A stretch of DNA of 47,221 nt from Candidatus Rokuibacteriota bacterium. Lineage in GTDB: Bacteria > Methylomirabilota > Methylomirabilia > Rokubacteriales > CSP1-6. The stretch lies in assembly GCA_016184365.1 (NCBI GenBank), contig JACPCW010000109.1:1-47221 (forward strand), given 5' to 3'. Both the position numbers and the translations under genes were made by a program. Shown here in pieces: positions 41,109 to 47,221 of the stretch; positions within the stretch are counted from its first letter, which is position 1, and every line of letters begins with the position of its first letter. A model generated the notes under the pieces. That model was not told the DNA's origin, searched no databases, and worked only from the letters and a program-made list of their open reading frames with translations.

Positions 41109-41720
41109 ATGGAACCCGTGCGCGTCCTCGTCTACTCCGACTACCTCTGACCCTGGTGCTATCCGGCGGCCGTGCGCCTCCGGACACTGAGCGACGAGAT
41201 GGGCGATGGCCTCCTCATCGAGGAGCGCGCGTTTCCGCTGCGGCCGGCGCCCGAGCGCGGCGTCGCGTTCCGCGGCTCGTATCGCGAAGCGGGCTGGCGC
41301 CGCTGCGGCGAGATGTCCGCGGCTGACGGTGTCGTCTTCACGCCGTGGCCTCACGCCGAGATGCCCGGCTGGAGCCTTCCCGCGCTCGAAGCCGCGAAGT
41401 GCGTCCGGAAGCAGGGCGACGAGCCGTTCCGCCGGGTGCACCGGGCGCTCTTCCGCGCGTATTTCACCGAGAGCCGGAACATCGGCGACCCGAACGAAGT
41501 CATCCGCATCGTGAGCGACTGCGACGTCGACGTCGAGCGCTTCATCGCCGATTACCGCTCCGGCATCGGCCGCGAGGCCGTCGTCGCCGACTACGAGACC
41601 GCCGTGAACGAGCACGGCGTCCGCTCGATCCCGACGGTCGTCGTGCCCGCGACGGGCCGGGTCCTGGTCGGGCTCGTCGATCTCGCGAGCTACCGCGCCG
41701 CGATCGAGGAAGCGCGGTAG
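41109..41720 (+). CDS. DsbA/FrnE-like thioredoxin-fold selenoprotein (in-frame TGA = Sec14)
   Basis: Read from ATG 41109 with TGA 41148-41150 decoded as selenocysteine, the gene gives 203 residues starting M-E-P-V-R-V-L-V-Y-S-D-Y-L-U-P-W-C-Y. The x-P-W-C-Y block after a first beta-strand is the redox motif of DsbA/FrnE-type oxidoreductases, so the TGA sits exactly at the first Cys. The frame stays open for 190 more codons, with the family's helical insert and a cis-Pro loop R-S-I-P-T-V-V-V (Pro175) near the end. No signal peptide, so a cytoplasmic thiol/selenol oxidoreductase (FrnE or 2-hydroxychromene-isomerase branch) is inferred. A SECIS-like hairpin follows the TGA. A truncated product from GTG 41172 would lack the redox motif and has no ribosome site. 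selA, selB, selC and selD are not in the window. Confidence 0.87.
41148..41184 (+). promoter_or_regulatory. Candidate bacterial SECIS element
   Basis: Downstream of the TGA (41148-41150) the RNA can fold into a stem: 41162-41166 with 41180-41184, one mismatch (41167/41179), then 41168-41170 with 41176-41178, closing a 5-nt loop CGUGC (41171-41175). The loop has G at its second position and begins 20 nt after the UGA, both within the published bacterial SECIS consensus. Confidence 0.65.
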
Positions 41721-41770
41721 CCAGAGCCTCCGGGCTCCTCGCCTTTGCACTCGCCGCCGACGGCGCCGGC

Positions 41771-43951
41771 ATGCACGTGTGGCGCCGCGAGGCCGGCGAC
41801 GTCCGCGTGGAGATCGTTCCGTTTTCCCCGCTCGTGCTCGTCACCGATCCGAGCCTGGTCGCCGACGCGCCCGGCCTGACGTCGCTCGAGCGGCTCGACG
41901 GTCCCGGCGATCTCGCGTGGCTCGCCCGCTTCGCGACGTGGGGCCACGCCATCGGGGCGCGCGACCGGTGCCGCGAGCGCGCGCCGACCGCGCCCGGCGA
42001 TCCGACGCCGCCCTTCCTCTTCCCGGGCGACGCGGTGCACCAGTTCCTGCTGACGACGGGGCACACGTCGTTCGGCGACCTGGTGTTCGGTGACGTTCGC
42101 CGCCTGGCGCTCGACATCGAGGTGATGACGACCGACGGCTTCGAGTTCCCGAGCGCCGCGCGTTCCGGCGATCGGATCATCGCGGTCGCGCTCGCCGACT
42201 CCACCGGCTACGTCGACGTCATCCGCGGTGATCGACTCGACGAGCGTGAGCTGCTCGAGGCGTGCACGGCGGCCATCCGCGCGCGCGATCCGGACGTCAT
42301 CGAGGGCCACAACATCTTCCGCTTCGACCTCGAATATCTCGAAGCGCGCGCGCGCCGGCACGGCGTGACGCTCGCATGGGGACGCGACGGCAGCGCGCTG
42401 CGCGGCCGGCCGACGCGCCTCGCGATCGCGGAGCGCACGATCGGCTACCGGCGGTACGAGATCGGCGGGCGGCACATCGTGGACACGTGGATGCTCGCGC
42501 AGCTGCACGACGCCGGCGCGCGCGATCTGCCGGCGTTCGGATTGAAAGATCTGGCCCGGCACTTCGGTGTGGCCGCCGCCGGCCGCACGTACGTCGACGG
42601 GGCGAGCATCACGTCGGAGTTTCGGAACGCGCCCGACCGGCTCATGGCCTATGCCGCCGACGATGCGCGGGAGACGCTCGGCGTGAGCCGCATCCTGGCG
42701 CCGCCGTACTTCGCGCAGGCGCAGGTCGTGCCGTTCGACTATCAGTCCAGCGTGCTGCGCGGCGCGGCCGCGAAGATCGACGCGCTGCTGCTCCGCGAAT
42801 ATCTCCAGGCGCGCCATGCCGTGCCCCGGCCGCGGCCGCCGGCGCCGGTCGGCGGCGGCCACGTCGCCATTTTTCACCAGGGCGTCGCGCGCGACGTGCT
42901 CCACGTCGACGTGACGTCGCTCTACCCGTCGCTCATGGTCGCCCGCGGCATCGCGCCGGCGAGCGACTCGCTCGGCTCGTTCCTGACGCTGCTGCGGACG
43001 CTTCGCGACTTCCGCCTGCAGGCCAAGCGCGACGCTCGCGACGCCAGCGACCCGGAGCAGCGCGCGCACCTGGCCGCGCTGCAGCAGTCGTTCAAGATCC
43101 TGATCAACGCGTTCTACGGCTATCTCGCGTTCTCGAGCGCGCACTGGAACGACTTCGCCGCCGCCGATCGCATCACGGCGGAGGGACGCGAGGTCGTCGC
43201 CACGATCCTCGGCGAGCTCGAGAAGGCGGGCGCGGTGCCGCTCGAGGCCGACACCGACGGCGTGTACTTCGTGCCGCCCGCCGGACACGCCGCCGCCGAT
43301 GACGATGCGCTGCTGGCCCGGATCGCCGCCGCTCTGCCGGCGGGCATCCACCTCGATCTCGACGGGCGGTATGCGGCGATGTTCTCGTACCGGCTCAAGA
43401 CGTATGCGCTGCTCGACAGCCACGGCCGCGTCACGCTGCGCGGGTCCGGCTTCCGGTCACGCGGCCTCGAGCCCTTCCAGCGACGGCTCATCGAAGAGCT
43501 GGTGCGCCTGCTGCTGGAGGACCGCGGCGCCGAGTGCAAGCGCGTCGTGGATCGCTGGCTCGACGACTTCGCCCACCACCGGGTGCCGCCGCGGCTCTTC
43601 GCGCGGACGGAGACACTTCAAGAATCGCTCGAGGCGTATCGCGCCAAGGTCGCGAGCGGCGGGCGGTCCGTGTCGGCGGTCTACGAGCTGGCAATCGCGT
43701 CCGGCCGTCCCCTGGAACCCGGGGACCAGGTCTCGTACTACGTGGCAGGACGCTCGGCGCGCGTCGCGGTGAACGAGAACGCTCGGCTCATGGCGGCGTG
43801 GGACTCCGCGCGGCCGGACGAGAACGTCGAGTACTACCAGACGAAAGTGTCGGAGGTCTGGGAGCGGCTGCGCCCGTTTGCCGAGCAACCCGGGCTCCGG
43901 CCGTGGATCGACGAGGCCCCCCCCGCCGATCCACAGCTGAGTTTGTTCTAG
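41771..43951 (+). CDS. Family B DNA polymerase
   Basis: A 726-residue B-family polymerase with intact proofreading and polymerase sites: Exo I D-I-E (Asp115/Glu117), Exo II N-I-F-R-F-D (181-186), Exo III Y-A-A-D-D (294-298), Pol A D-V-T-S-L-Y-P-S-L (380-388), Pol B K-I-L-I-N-A-F-Y-G (442-450) and Pol C D-T-D-G (494-497). It is shorter than E. coli Pol II. Homology seems to begin about 10 residues before ATG 41771, but no usable start codon lies there, since the frame overlaps the end of the selenoprotein gene. The C-terminus P-Q-L-S-L-F resembles a clamp-binding motif (Q-L-S-L-F). It probably serves repair or translesion synthesis. Confidence 0.93.
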   Translation: MHVWRREAGDVRVEIVPFSPLVLVTDPSLVADAPGLTSLERLDGPGDLAWLARFATWGHAIGARDRCRERAPTAPGDPTPPFLFPGDAVHQFLLTTGHTSFGDLVFGDVRRLALDIEVMTTDGFEFPSAARSGDRIIAVALADSTGYVDVIRGDRLDERELLEACTAAIRARDPDVIEGHNIFRFDLEYLEARARRHGVTLAWGRDGSALRGRPTRLAIAERTIGYRRYEIGGRHIVDTWMLAQLHDAGARDLPAFGLKDLARHFGVAAAGRTYVDGASITSEFRNAPDRLMAYAADDARETLGVSRILAPPYFAQAQVVPFDYQSSVLRGAAAKIDALLLREYLQARHAVPRPRPPAPVGGGHVAIFHQGVARDVLHVDVTSLYPSLMVARGIAPASDSLGSFLTLLRTLRDFRLQAKRDARDASDPEQRAHLAALQQSFKILINAFYGYLAFSSAHWNDFAAADRITAEGREVVATILGELEKAGAVPLEADTDGVYFVPPAGHAAADDDALLARIAAALPAGIHLDLDGRYAAMFSYRLKTYALLDSHGRVTLRGSGFRSRGLEPFQRRLIEELVRLLLEDRGAECKRVVDRWLDDFAHHRVPPRLFARTETLQESLEAYRAKVASGGRSVSAVYELAIASGRPLEPGDQVSYYVAGRSARVAVNENARLMAAWDSARPDENVEYYQTKVSEVWERLRPFAEQPGLRPWIDEAPPADPQLSLF

Positions 43952-43962
43952 CGGTCAGCCGG

Positions 43963-44292
43963 TTACCGGCGCCACCCACCCCCGCCGCCGCCGGGGCGCG
44001 CTCCCCCACGGGCACCGCCTCCGCCGCCGCCCCCGCCGCGCTGCGGCTGCGGGCGCGCCTCGTCGACGACGAGGTTACGGTCGCGGAACAGGCGGCCGTT
44101 CAGCATCTCGACCGCCTTCGTCGCCTCTTCCTTGGTCGCCATCTCGACGAAGCCGAAGCCGCGCGGGCGCCCGGTGAACTGATCGGTGATGATCCGCACG
44201 GTTTCCACGGTGCCCGCCTGCTGGAAGAGCTCGCGGAGATCCTCCTCCGTCGCCTGGAACGACAAGTTACCGACGAACAGCTTGGCTGCCAT
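43963..44292 (-). CDS. RRM RNA-binding protein with Gly-rich tail
   Basis: 109 residues: one RRM with RNP-2 L-F-V-G-N-L (5-10) and RNP-1 R-G-F-G-F-V-E-M (44-51), then a Gly/Arg tail (about 85-109) of the kind seen in bacterial and cyanobacterial Rbp proteins, which bind RNA and are often cold-induced. ATG with AGGAGG and a strong promoter 64-93 bases upstream. The longer frame to 44475 overlaps the SDR gene and is rejected. Convergent with the polymerase gene, 11 bases between stops. Confidence 0.93.
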   Translation of the reverse strand: MAAKLFVGNLSFQATEEDLRELFQQAGTVETVRIITDQFTGRPRGFGFVEMATKEEATKAVEMLNGRLFRDRNLVVDEARPQPQRGGGGGGGGARGGARPGGGGGGWRR

Positions 44293-44355
44293 CACCGCCT
44301 CCTCGATTCCACGGACCGGCGGAGGATAACGACGCTCCCCGACTCGGATTGGCGC

Positions 44356-44385
44356 TTTATAGTGACAGGAGGCAACGGATGTCAA
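44356..44385 (-). promoter_or_regulatory. Sigma-70 promoter of the RRM gene
   Basis: The best consensus promoter in the window: TTGACA (44385-44380), 18-base spacer, TATAAA (44361-44356). The start near 44349 gives a leader of about 57 nt with a Shine-Dalgarno. Confidence 0.82.
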
Positions 44386-44387
44386 GG

Positions 44388-45182
44388 TCAGAGGTACACC
44401 CCTCGCGACGCCCCGCCGTCGACCGTGATGCAGATGCCCGTCAGGAATGACGCCCGGGCGGAGACCAGGAAGCACACGAGGTCGGCGCAGTCCTCCGGCG
44501 TCGCGATCCGGCCGAGCGGATAGGCGCGCTCGGCCTCGGCCTGCATCGCCTGGGGCGTCTTGCCCGCAGCCTTCGCCTGCTGCGCCATCAACGAATTCCA
44601 GCGCTCCGTCCGCGTGGCCGCGGGAGACACGGCCGTGACGAGGATGTTCGCCGGCGCGCCGAGGTCCGCGAGTCCCTTGGTGAAGTTGACGAGTCCCGCG
44701 TTCGCCACGCCGCCCGGCAGATACGTCGCGGTCGGATTGCGTGCCGCCGCGCCGACGACGTTCACGATGCGCCCGCCGCCGTTCTGCTTCATCACCGGGA
44801 ATACCGCGCGCGCCATGCGGATGTACCCGTGGAGCTTCAGGCTCCAGTCACCCGTCCATTGTTCGTCGGGAATCTGAAGAAAGTCGCCGCCGCGGATCGC
44901 GCCCGCGTTGTTGACGAGGACGTCGATGCGGCCGAAGCGGCCGACGGTCGTGTCGACGACGCGCTGGACCTCTTCGAGACGTGAGAGGTCGGCAGCCACG
45001 GTCAGCACGTCCTGCGCACCCGCGGCCTTCACGGCCGCGGCGGCGTCGTCCAGGTCCGTCGCGGTTCGTGCCGTCATCGCGACGCGCGCGCCCTCGGCGC
45101 CGAGCCCGATGGCGATCGCGCGCCCGATGCCTTTGCTCGCGCCGGTGACGAGCGCGACTTTTCCGGTGAGCTCGAGATTCAT
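44388..45182 (-). CDS. SDR family protein with non-canonical active site
   Basis: A 264-residue SDR with T-G-A-S-K-G-I-G (13-20) and N-N-A-G-A-I, but the Y-x-x-x-K region reads G-G-V-A-N-A-G-L, so the Tyr and Lys are Gly and Asn; a Tyr four residues upstream (T-A-T-Y-L-P) might substitute. The N-V-V-G-A-A segment also lacks the catalytic Ser. C-terminal T-V-D-G-G is normal. GAGGAG precedes the ATG. Activity as a reductase is doubtful. Confidence 0.85.
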   Translation of the reverse strand: MNLELTGKVALVTGASKGIGRAIAIGLGAEGARVAMTARTATDLDDAAAAVKAAGAQDVLTVAADLSRLEEVQRVVDTTVGRFGRIDVLVNNAGAIRGGDFLQIPDEQWTGDWSLKLHGYIRMARAVFPVMKQNGGGRIVNVVGAAARNPTATYLPGGVANAGLVNFTKGLADLGAPANILVTAVSPAATRTERWNSLMAQQAKAAGKTPQAMQAEAERAYPLGRIATPEDCADLVCFLVSARASFLTGICITVDGGASRGVYL

Positions 45183-45195
45183 GACGAAGCTCCTC

Positions 45196-45639
45196 TCAGG
45201 CCGCGCGAGCTGCGCGCGGGAAACGGGGCGGCGTGAGCGCCGCCCGATCGGTCGATGACAGGTGCTGGTACCCGACGGCCACCTGGATCAGGCCCTGCAG
45301 ACTCTCGCGTGCCGCGCCCTCGGCACGGGACCAGTGCGATTCCAGGACTTCGTGCGTCTCGAAGCCGAGGCCGGCATCGAACAGGAGCGCGGCGGCGCGC
45401 AGCGCGTCCGCGAGGGACGTCGCCGGCGAAAGGATCGGCTGCCCCTCGAGCGCGTCGGTCGCCGCCCGCGCGCGCTTCGCGATCAGCGGCGCGCGGTGCG
45501 CATCGCACTCGGCGGTCCACTCGGCCGGCGGCGCCGTCGCGAGCGCCGCAAGCTCGCGACGCGCATCGACATCGCCGAGGGCTGCGACGATCAGCTCGGC
45601 CAGGCGGTTACGCGTGCGCAGCGGCAGCGTCGGGATCAT
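45196..45639 (-). CDS. DUF309 family protein
   Basis: A 147-residue helical protein with the DUF309 signature in its C-terminal half: L-F-x-A-G-L-G-F-E-T-H-E-V-L-E-S-H-W (about 87-104), then L-Q-G-L-I-Q-V-A-V-G-Y-Q-H. No biochemical role is established; the conserved Glu/His residues suggest metal or phosphate binding. It starts at ATG 45639, next to hairpin repeat R8, and is followed 13 bases later by the SDR gene. Confidence 0.88.
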   Translation of the reverse strand: MIPTLPLRTRNRLAELIVAALGDVDARRELAALATAPPAEWTAECDAHRAPLIAKRARAATDALEGQPILSPATSLADALRAAALLFDAGLGFETHEVLESHWSRAEGAARESLQGLIQVAVGYQHLSSTDRAALTPPRFPRAARAA

Positions 45640-45646
45640 CTATCAG

Positions 45647-45770
45647 CTGGGGGGCCCCGAAATGGCCCCCCAGACCCCCCCAACGCTCGGAGCGCCCCGG
45701 CGAAGCCGTGGCGCTCCTCGACCCCCCAGCGCTCCGAGCGGCCGGGCGAAGCCGGCCCGCTCGTCGACGA
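45647..45770 (-). repeat. Dispersed hairpin element, copy R8 (partly duplicated)
   Basis: Core stem GGGGGGCCCC...GGCCCCCC (45649-45671), C-run, ACGCTCGGAGCG and CCCCGGCGAAGCCGTGG, and then the second half again: CCCCCCAGCGCTCCGAGCG and GGCGAAGCCGGCC to CGCTCGTCGA. It fills most of the 187-bp gap between RDD and DUF309; nothing else is seen there. Confidence 0.9.
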
Positions 45771-45826
45771 CGCGTTTGCAGACCCCGCGAAGTACGCCCG
45801 CTCGTCGACCACGGGTTGACCTGCGC

Positions 45827-46321
45827 TCACTCGATCGGCAGGCCGGTCGCGACCGTCGGCGGCGGAGGCGCCGGCTCGACCGGACGCTCTGCGGCGCGGC
45901 GCGCGACGCGTTCGACTCGTGTGCCGGCGATCAGATCGTGAAGCGCGCGCTTGTCGGTCCGCAGCCCCGCCATGACGAAGCCGAGCCCGAACGTCGCGCA
46001 CGACACGAAGTACCCGAGCCAGCGCAGGAACGCGGCGCCGCCGAGCGGCGGCTCGCCGTCGAGCGCGACGACGCGGACGCCGGTCAGCAGCTTGCCGATC
46101 GTCTGTCCTGCGGTCGCATGCAGCACCGACGTGTAGAGCGCGGCGAAGACGAGCGTGAAGAATCCGACGGTCGACGTCACGGCCATCGACGGATCGGGTC
46201 CGGCGCCGAAGACGAGCGCCGCCGCCGTCGTGTACGTCGCCTGCACCACGAGGAAGACGACGAAATCGATCACCGCGGCGAGCGCGCGGATCCAGAAGCC
46301 GGCCGGAGGGGCCGCGTGCAT
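45827..46321 (-). CDS. RDD family membrane protein
   Basis: A 164-residue RDD protein: first helix with F-W-I-R-A-L-A-A-V-I-D-F (about 9-20, Arg and Asp of the RDD motif), about three or four membrane segments, the central G-Q-T-I-G-K-L-L-T-G-V-R-V-V loop, and R-A-L-H-D-L-I-A-G-T-R near the end. RDD proteins are thought to act as small transporters or exchangers. ATG 46321 is 7 nt after TATTAT (minus strand); the longer frame overlaps moeA. Confidence 0.9.
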   Translation of the reverse strand: MHAAPPAGFWIRALAAVIDFVVFLVVQATYTTAAALVFGAGPDPSMAVTSTVGFFTLVFAALYTSVLHATAGQTIGKLLTGVRVVALDGEPPLGGAAFLRWLGYFVSCATFGLGFVMAGLRTDKRALHDLIAGTRVERVARRAAERPVEPAPPPPTVATGLPIE

Positions 46322-46327
46322 GGCGCG

Positions 46328-46334
46328 TATAATA
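46328..46334. promoter_or_regulatory. Overlapping divergent -10 elements for moeA and RDD gene
   Basis: The near-palindrome GCGTATAATACGC holds TATAAT on the plus strand (46328-46333) and TATTAT on the minus strand (46334-46329). Each ends 7 bases before the start codon of its gene. The two start codons are only 19 bases apart. Confidence 0.68.
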
Positions 46335-46340
46335 CGCCCC

Positions 46341-47221
46341 ATGATCTCGGTGCGGGACGGGCAAGACCGCATCCTCGCCCAGATCGCAGCCCCGCTTCCC
46401 TCCGAGCAGGTCTCGCTCACTCGTGCGCTCGGCCGCGTGCTCGCCGACGAGGTCCGCGCCCCGTTCGACGTGCCGCCCGACGACAACTCCGCGGTCGACG
46501 GCTACGCCGTCGCGAGCGCCGACGTTCCGGTCGAAGGCACCGCGACGCTCACGGTGATCGCCGATCTGCCGGCGGGATCGGTGTTCTCCGGCACGCTCGC
46601 GTCGGGACAGACGGTGCGCATCATGACGGGCGCGCCGATGCCGCGCGGCGCCGATACCGTCTATCCACAAGAAGTCGTGACGCGCTCCGGCGACCACGTG
46701 GGCATCGGTCCGCTCGACAAGGGCGCCAACGTGCGGATGCGCGGCGAGGACGTGCGCACCGGCACCATCGTCATCGCGCGCGGCACGGTGCTCCGGCCGC
46801 AGGAGATCGGGCTCATCGCCTCGCTCGGCGGCTGGCAGCTGCCGGTGCACCGCCGCCCCCGCGTGGCACTGCTCTCGACGGGCGACGAGGTCGCGGAGCC
46901 CGGCGGTCCCCGTGCTCCCGGGCAAATCTACGACGCCAATCGCTTCACGCTGCGCGGCTCGATCGAGCAATGTGGCGGCGACGTCGTCGACCTCGGCATC
47001 GTTCCCGACGTTCGCGACACGCTGCGCGCGCGACTGCTCGACGCGAGCCGCGTCGCCGACGTCGTCGTGACGTCCGGCGGCGTGTCCGTCGGCGACTACG
47101 ACCTGGTGAAGGACGTGCTCGGCGACCTCGGCGGCATCGACTTCTGGCAGGTCGCGATGCAGCCCGGACGTCCGCTCGCGTTCGGGCGCATCGGTGACGC
47201 GCACTTCTTCGGGCTGCCCGG
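46341..47221 (+). CDS. moeA: Molybdopterin molybdenumtransferase MoeA (3'-truncated)
   Basis: The first 293 residues of MoeA, cut by the window edge (family about 400). Visible are the P-P-D-D-N-S-A-V-D-G-Y-A-V substrate-binding segment (45-57), T-G-A-P-M-P-R-G-A-D-T-V (95-106), the MoCF domain L-L-S-T-G-D-E-V and T-S-G-G-V-S-V-G-D-Y-D. MoeA inserts molybdate into adenylated molybdopterin, making the cofactor needed by the coxSLM enzyme encoded in this window. ATG 46341 directly follows a perfect TATAAT by 7 nt, so its message is probably leaderless. Confidence 0.96.
   Translation, partial: MISVRDGQDRILAQIAAPLPSEQVSLTRALGRVLADEVRAPFDVPPDDNSAVDGYAVASADVPVEGTATLTVIADLPAGSVFSGTLASGQTVRIMTGAPMPRGADTVYPQEVVTRSGDHVGIGPLDKGANVRMRGEDVRTGTIVIARGTVLRPQEIGLIASLGGWQLPVHRRPRVALLSTGDEVAEPGGPRAPGQIYDANRFTLRGSIEQCGGDVVDLGIVPDVRDTLRARLLDASRVADVVVTSGGVSVGDYDLVKDVLGDLGGIDFWQVAMQPGRPLAFGRIGDAHFFGLP

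Noticed and set aside
41172-41720. Shorter gene starting at GTG 41172 or a pseudogene with a nonsense codon at 41148
   Set aside because: The short form lacks the first beta-strand and redox motif. The rest of the frame is intact, the TGA falls on the Cys position and a SECIS-like hairpin follows, so selenocysteine explains more.
41345-41770. 5' extension of the polymerase frame
   Set aside because: It overlaps the selenoprotein in another frame, is Arg-rich with no polymerase similarity, and the polymerase core is complete from ATG 41771 apart from a few residues.
4320-45770. The hairpin elements as ordinary intrinsic terminators
   Set aside because: They lack U tracts, occur inside operons and in both orientations, and share a multi-part sequence beyond one stem.

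Overview
The window is about 47 kb of very GC-rich bacterial DNA, densely packed with short intergenic gaps and many 1-8 bp gene overlaps. Gene content suggests an uncultured soil or groundwater bacterium with a large genome: a form II CO-dehydrogenase-like molybdenum hydroxylase with its maturation genes, Lar nickel-cofactor genes, PEP-CTERM traits, a bacterial family B DNA polymerase and a candidate selenoprotein. The mix resembles Methylomirabilota/Rokubacteria-type genomes. That placement is inference; there is no rRNA or ribosomal protein gene in the window to settle it.

Layout. 1-490: end of a protein with 15 octapeptide repeats. 553-2140: HIT hydrolase, a 45-aa zinc-knuckle protein, a TylF-like methyltransferase and tRNA-Ala(CGC). 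2193-9229 (minus): one long unit reading xdhC, molybdopterin-binding gene, sufU, sufS, speB, nfeD, stomatin. 9326-9514: a 62-aa PEP-CTERM protein. 9772-16302 (minus): coxS-coxL-coxM, a MobA-like nucleotidyltransferase, MoxR and a VWA protein; together with xdhC these form a full molybdenum-hydroxylase structural and maturation set. 16479-19126: a cupin and, divergently, a TPR lipoprotein. 19136-26202 (minus): rlmN-mtaB-mtnP-pfkB-larE-larB-larC, joined by overlaps. 26383-30576 (minus): thrC, a MoaD/ThiS-like sulfur carrier, an aminotransferase and glycerate 2-kinase. 30611-32506: a polytopic membrane protein. 32508-36461 (minus): a secreted metallopeptidase, two tandem PhoD phosphatases and a HbpS/GlcG-like protein. 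36694-41068 (minus): an SDR, YihY, an SDR without catalytic Tyr/Lys, an HtrA-like pseudoprotease and a lipoprotein hydrolase. 41109-43951 (plus): a DsbA/FrnE-like protein whose CxxC motif reads UGA-Pro-Trp-Cys, then DNA polymerase B. 43963-46321 (minus): RRM protein, SDR, DUF309 and RDD. 46341 to the end: moeA, cut by the window edge.

Main results. (1) The gene at 41109-41720 has an in-frame TGA exactly where a thioredoxin-fold CxxC motif needs its first Cys, followed by a hairpin with bacterial-SECIS geometry. It is best read as a selenoprotein. (2) At least seven genes have a -10-like hexamer ending 6-8 nt before the start codon, which predicts leaderless transcripts; one 19-bp gap carries overlapping back-to-back -10 boxes for two genes. 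(3) A dispersed multi-hairpin element, built on a GGGGCC...GGCCCC stem, occurs eight times at gene borders, once translated in frame inside SufU. (4) Several enzymes lack canonical catalytic residues (an HtrA relative and two SDRs), and two secreted proteins have unusual 5' ends (a CTG start and an apparent frameshift).
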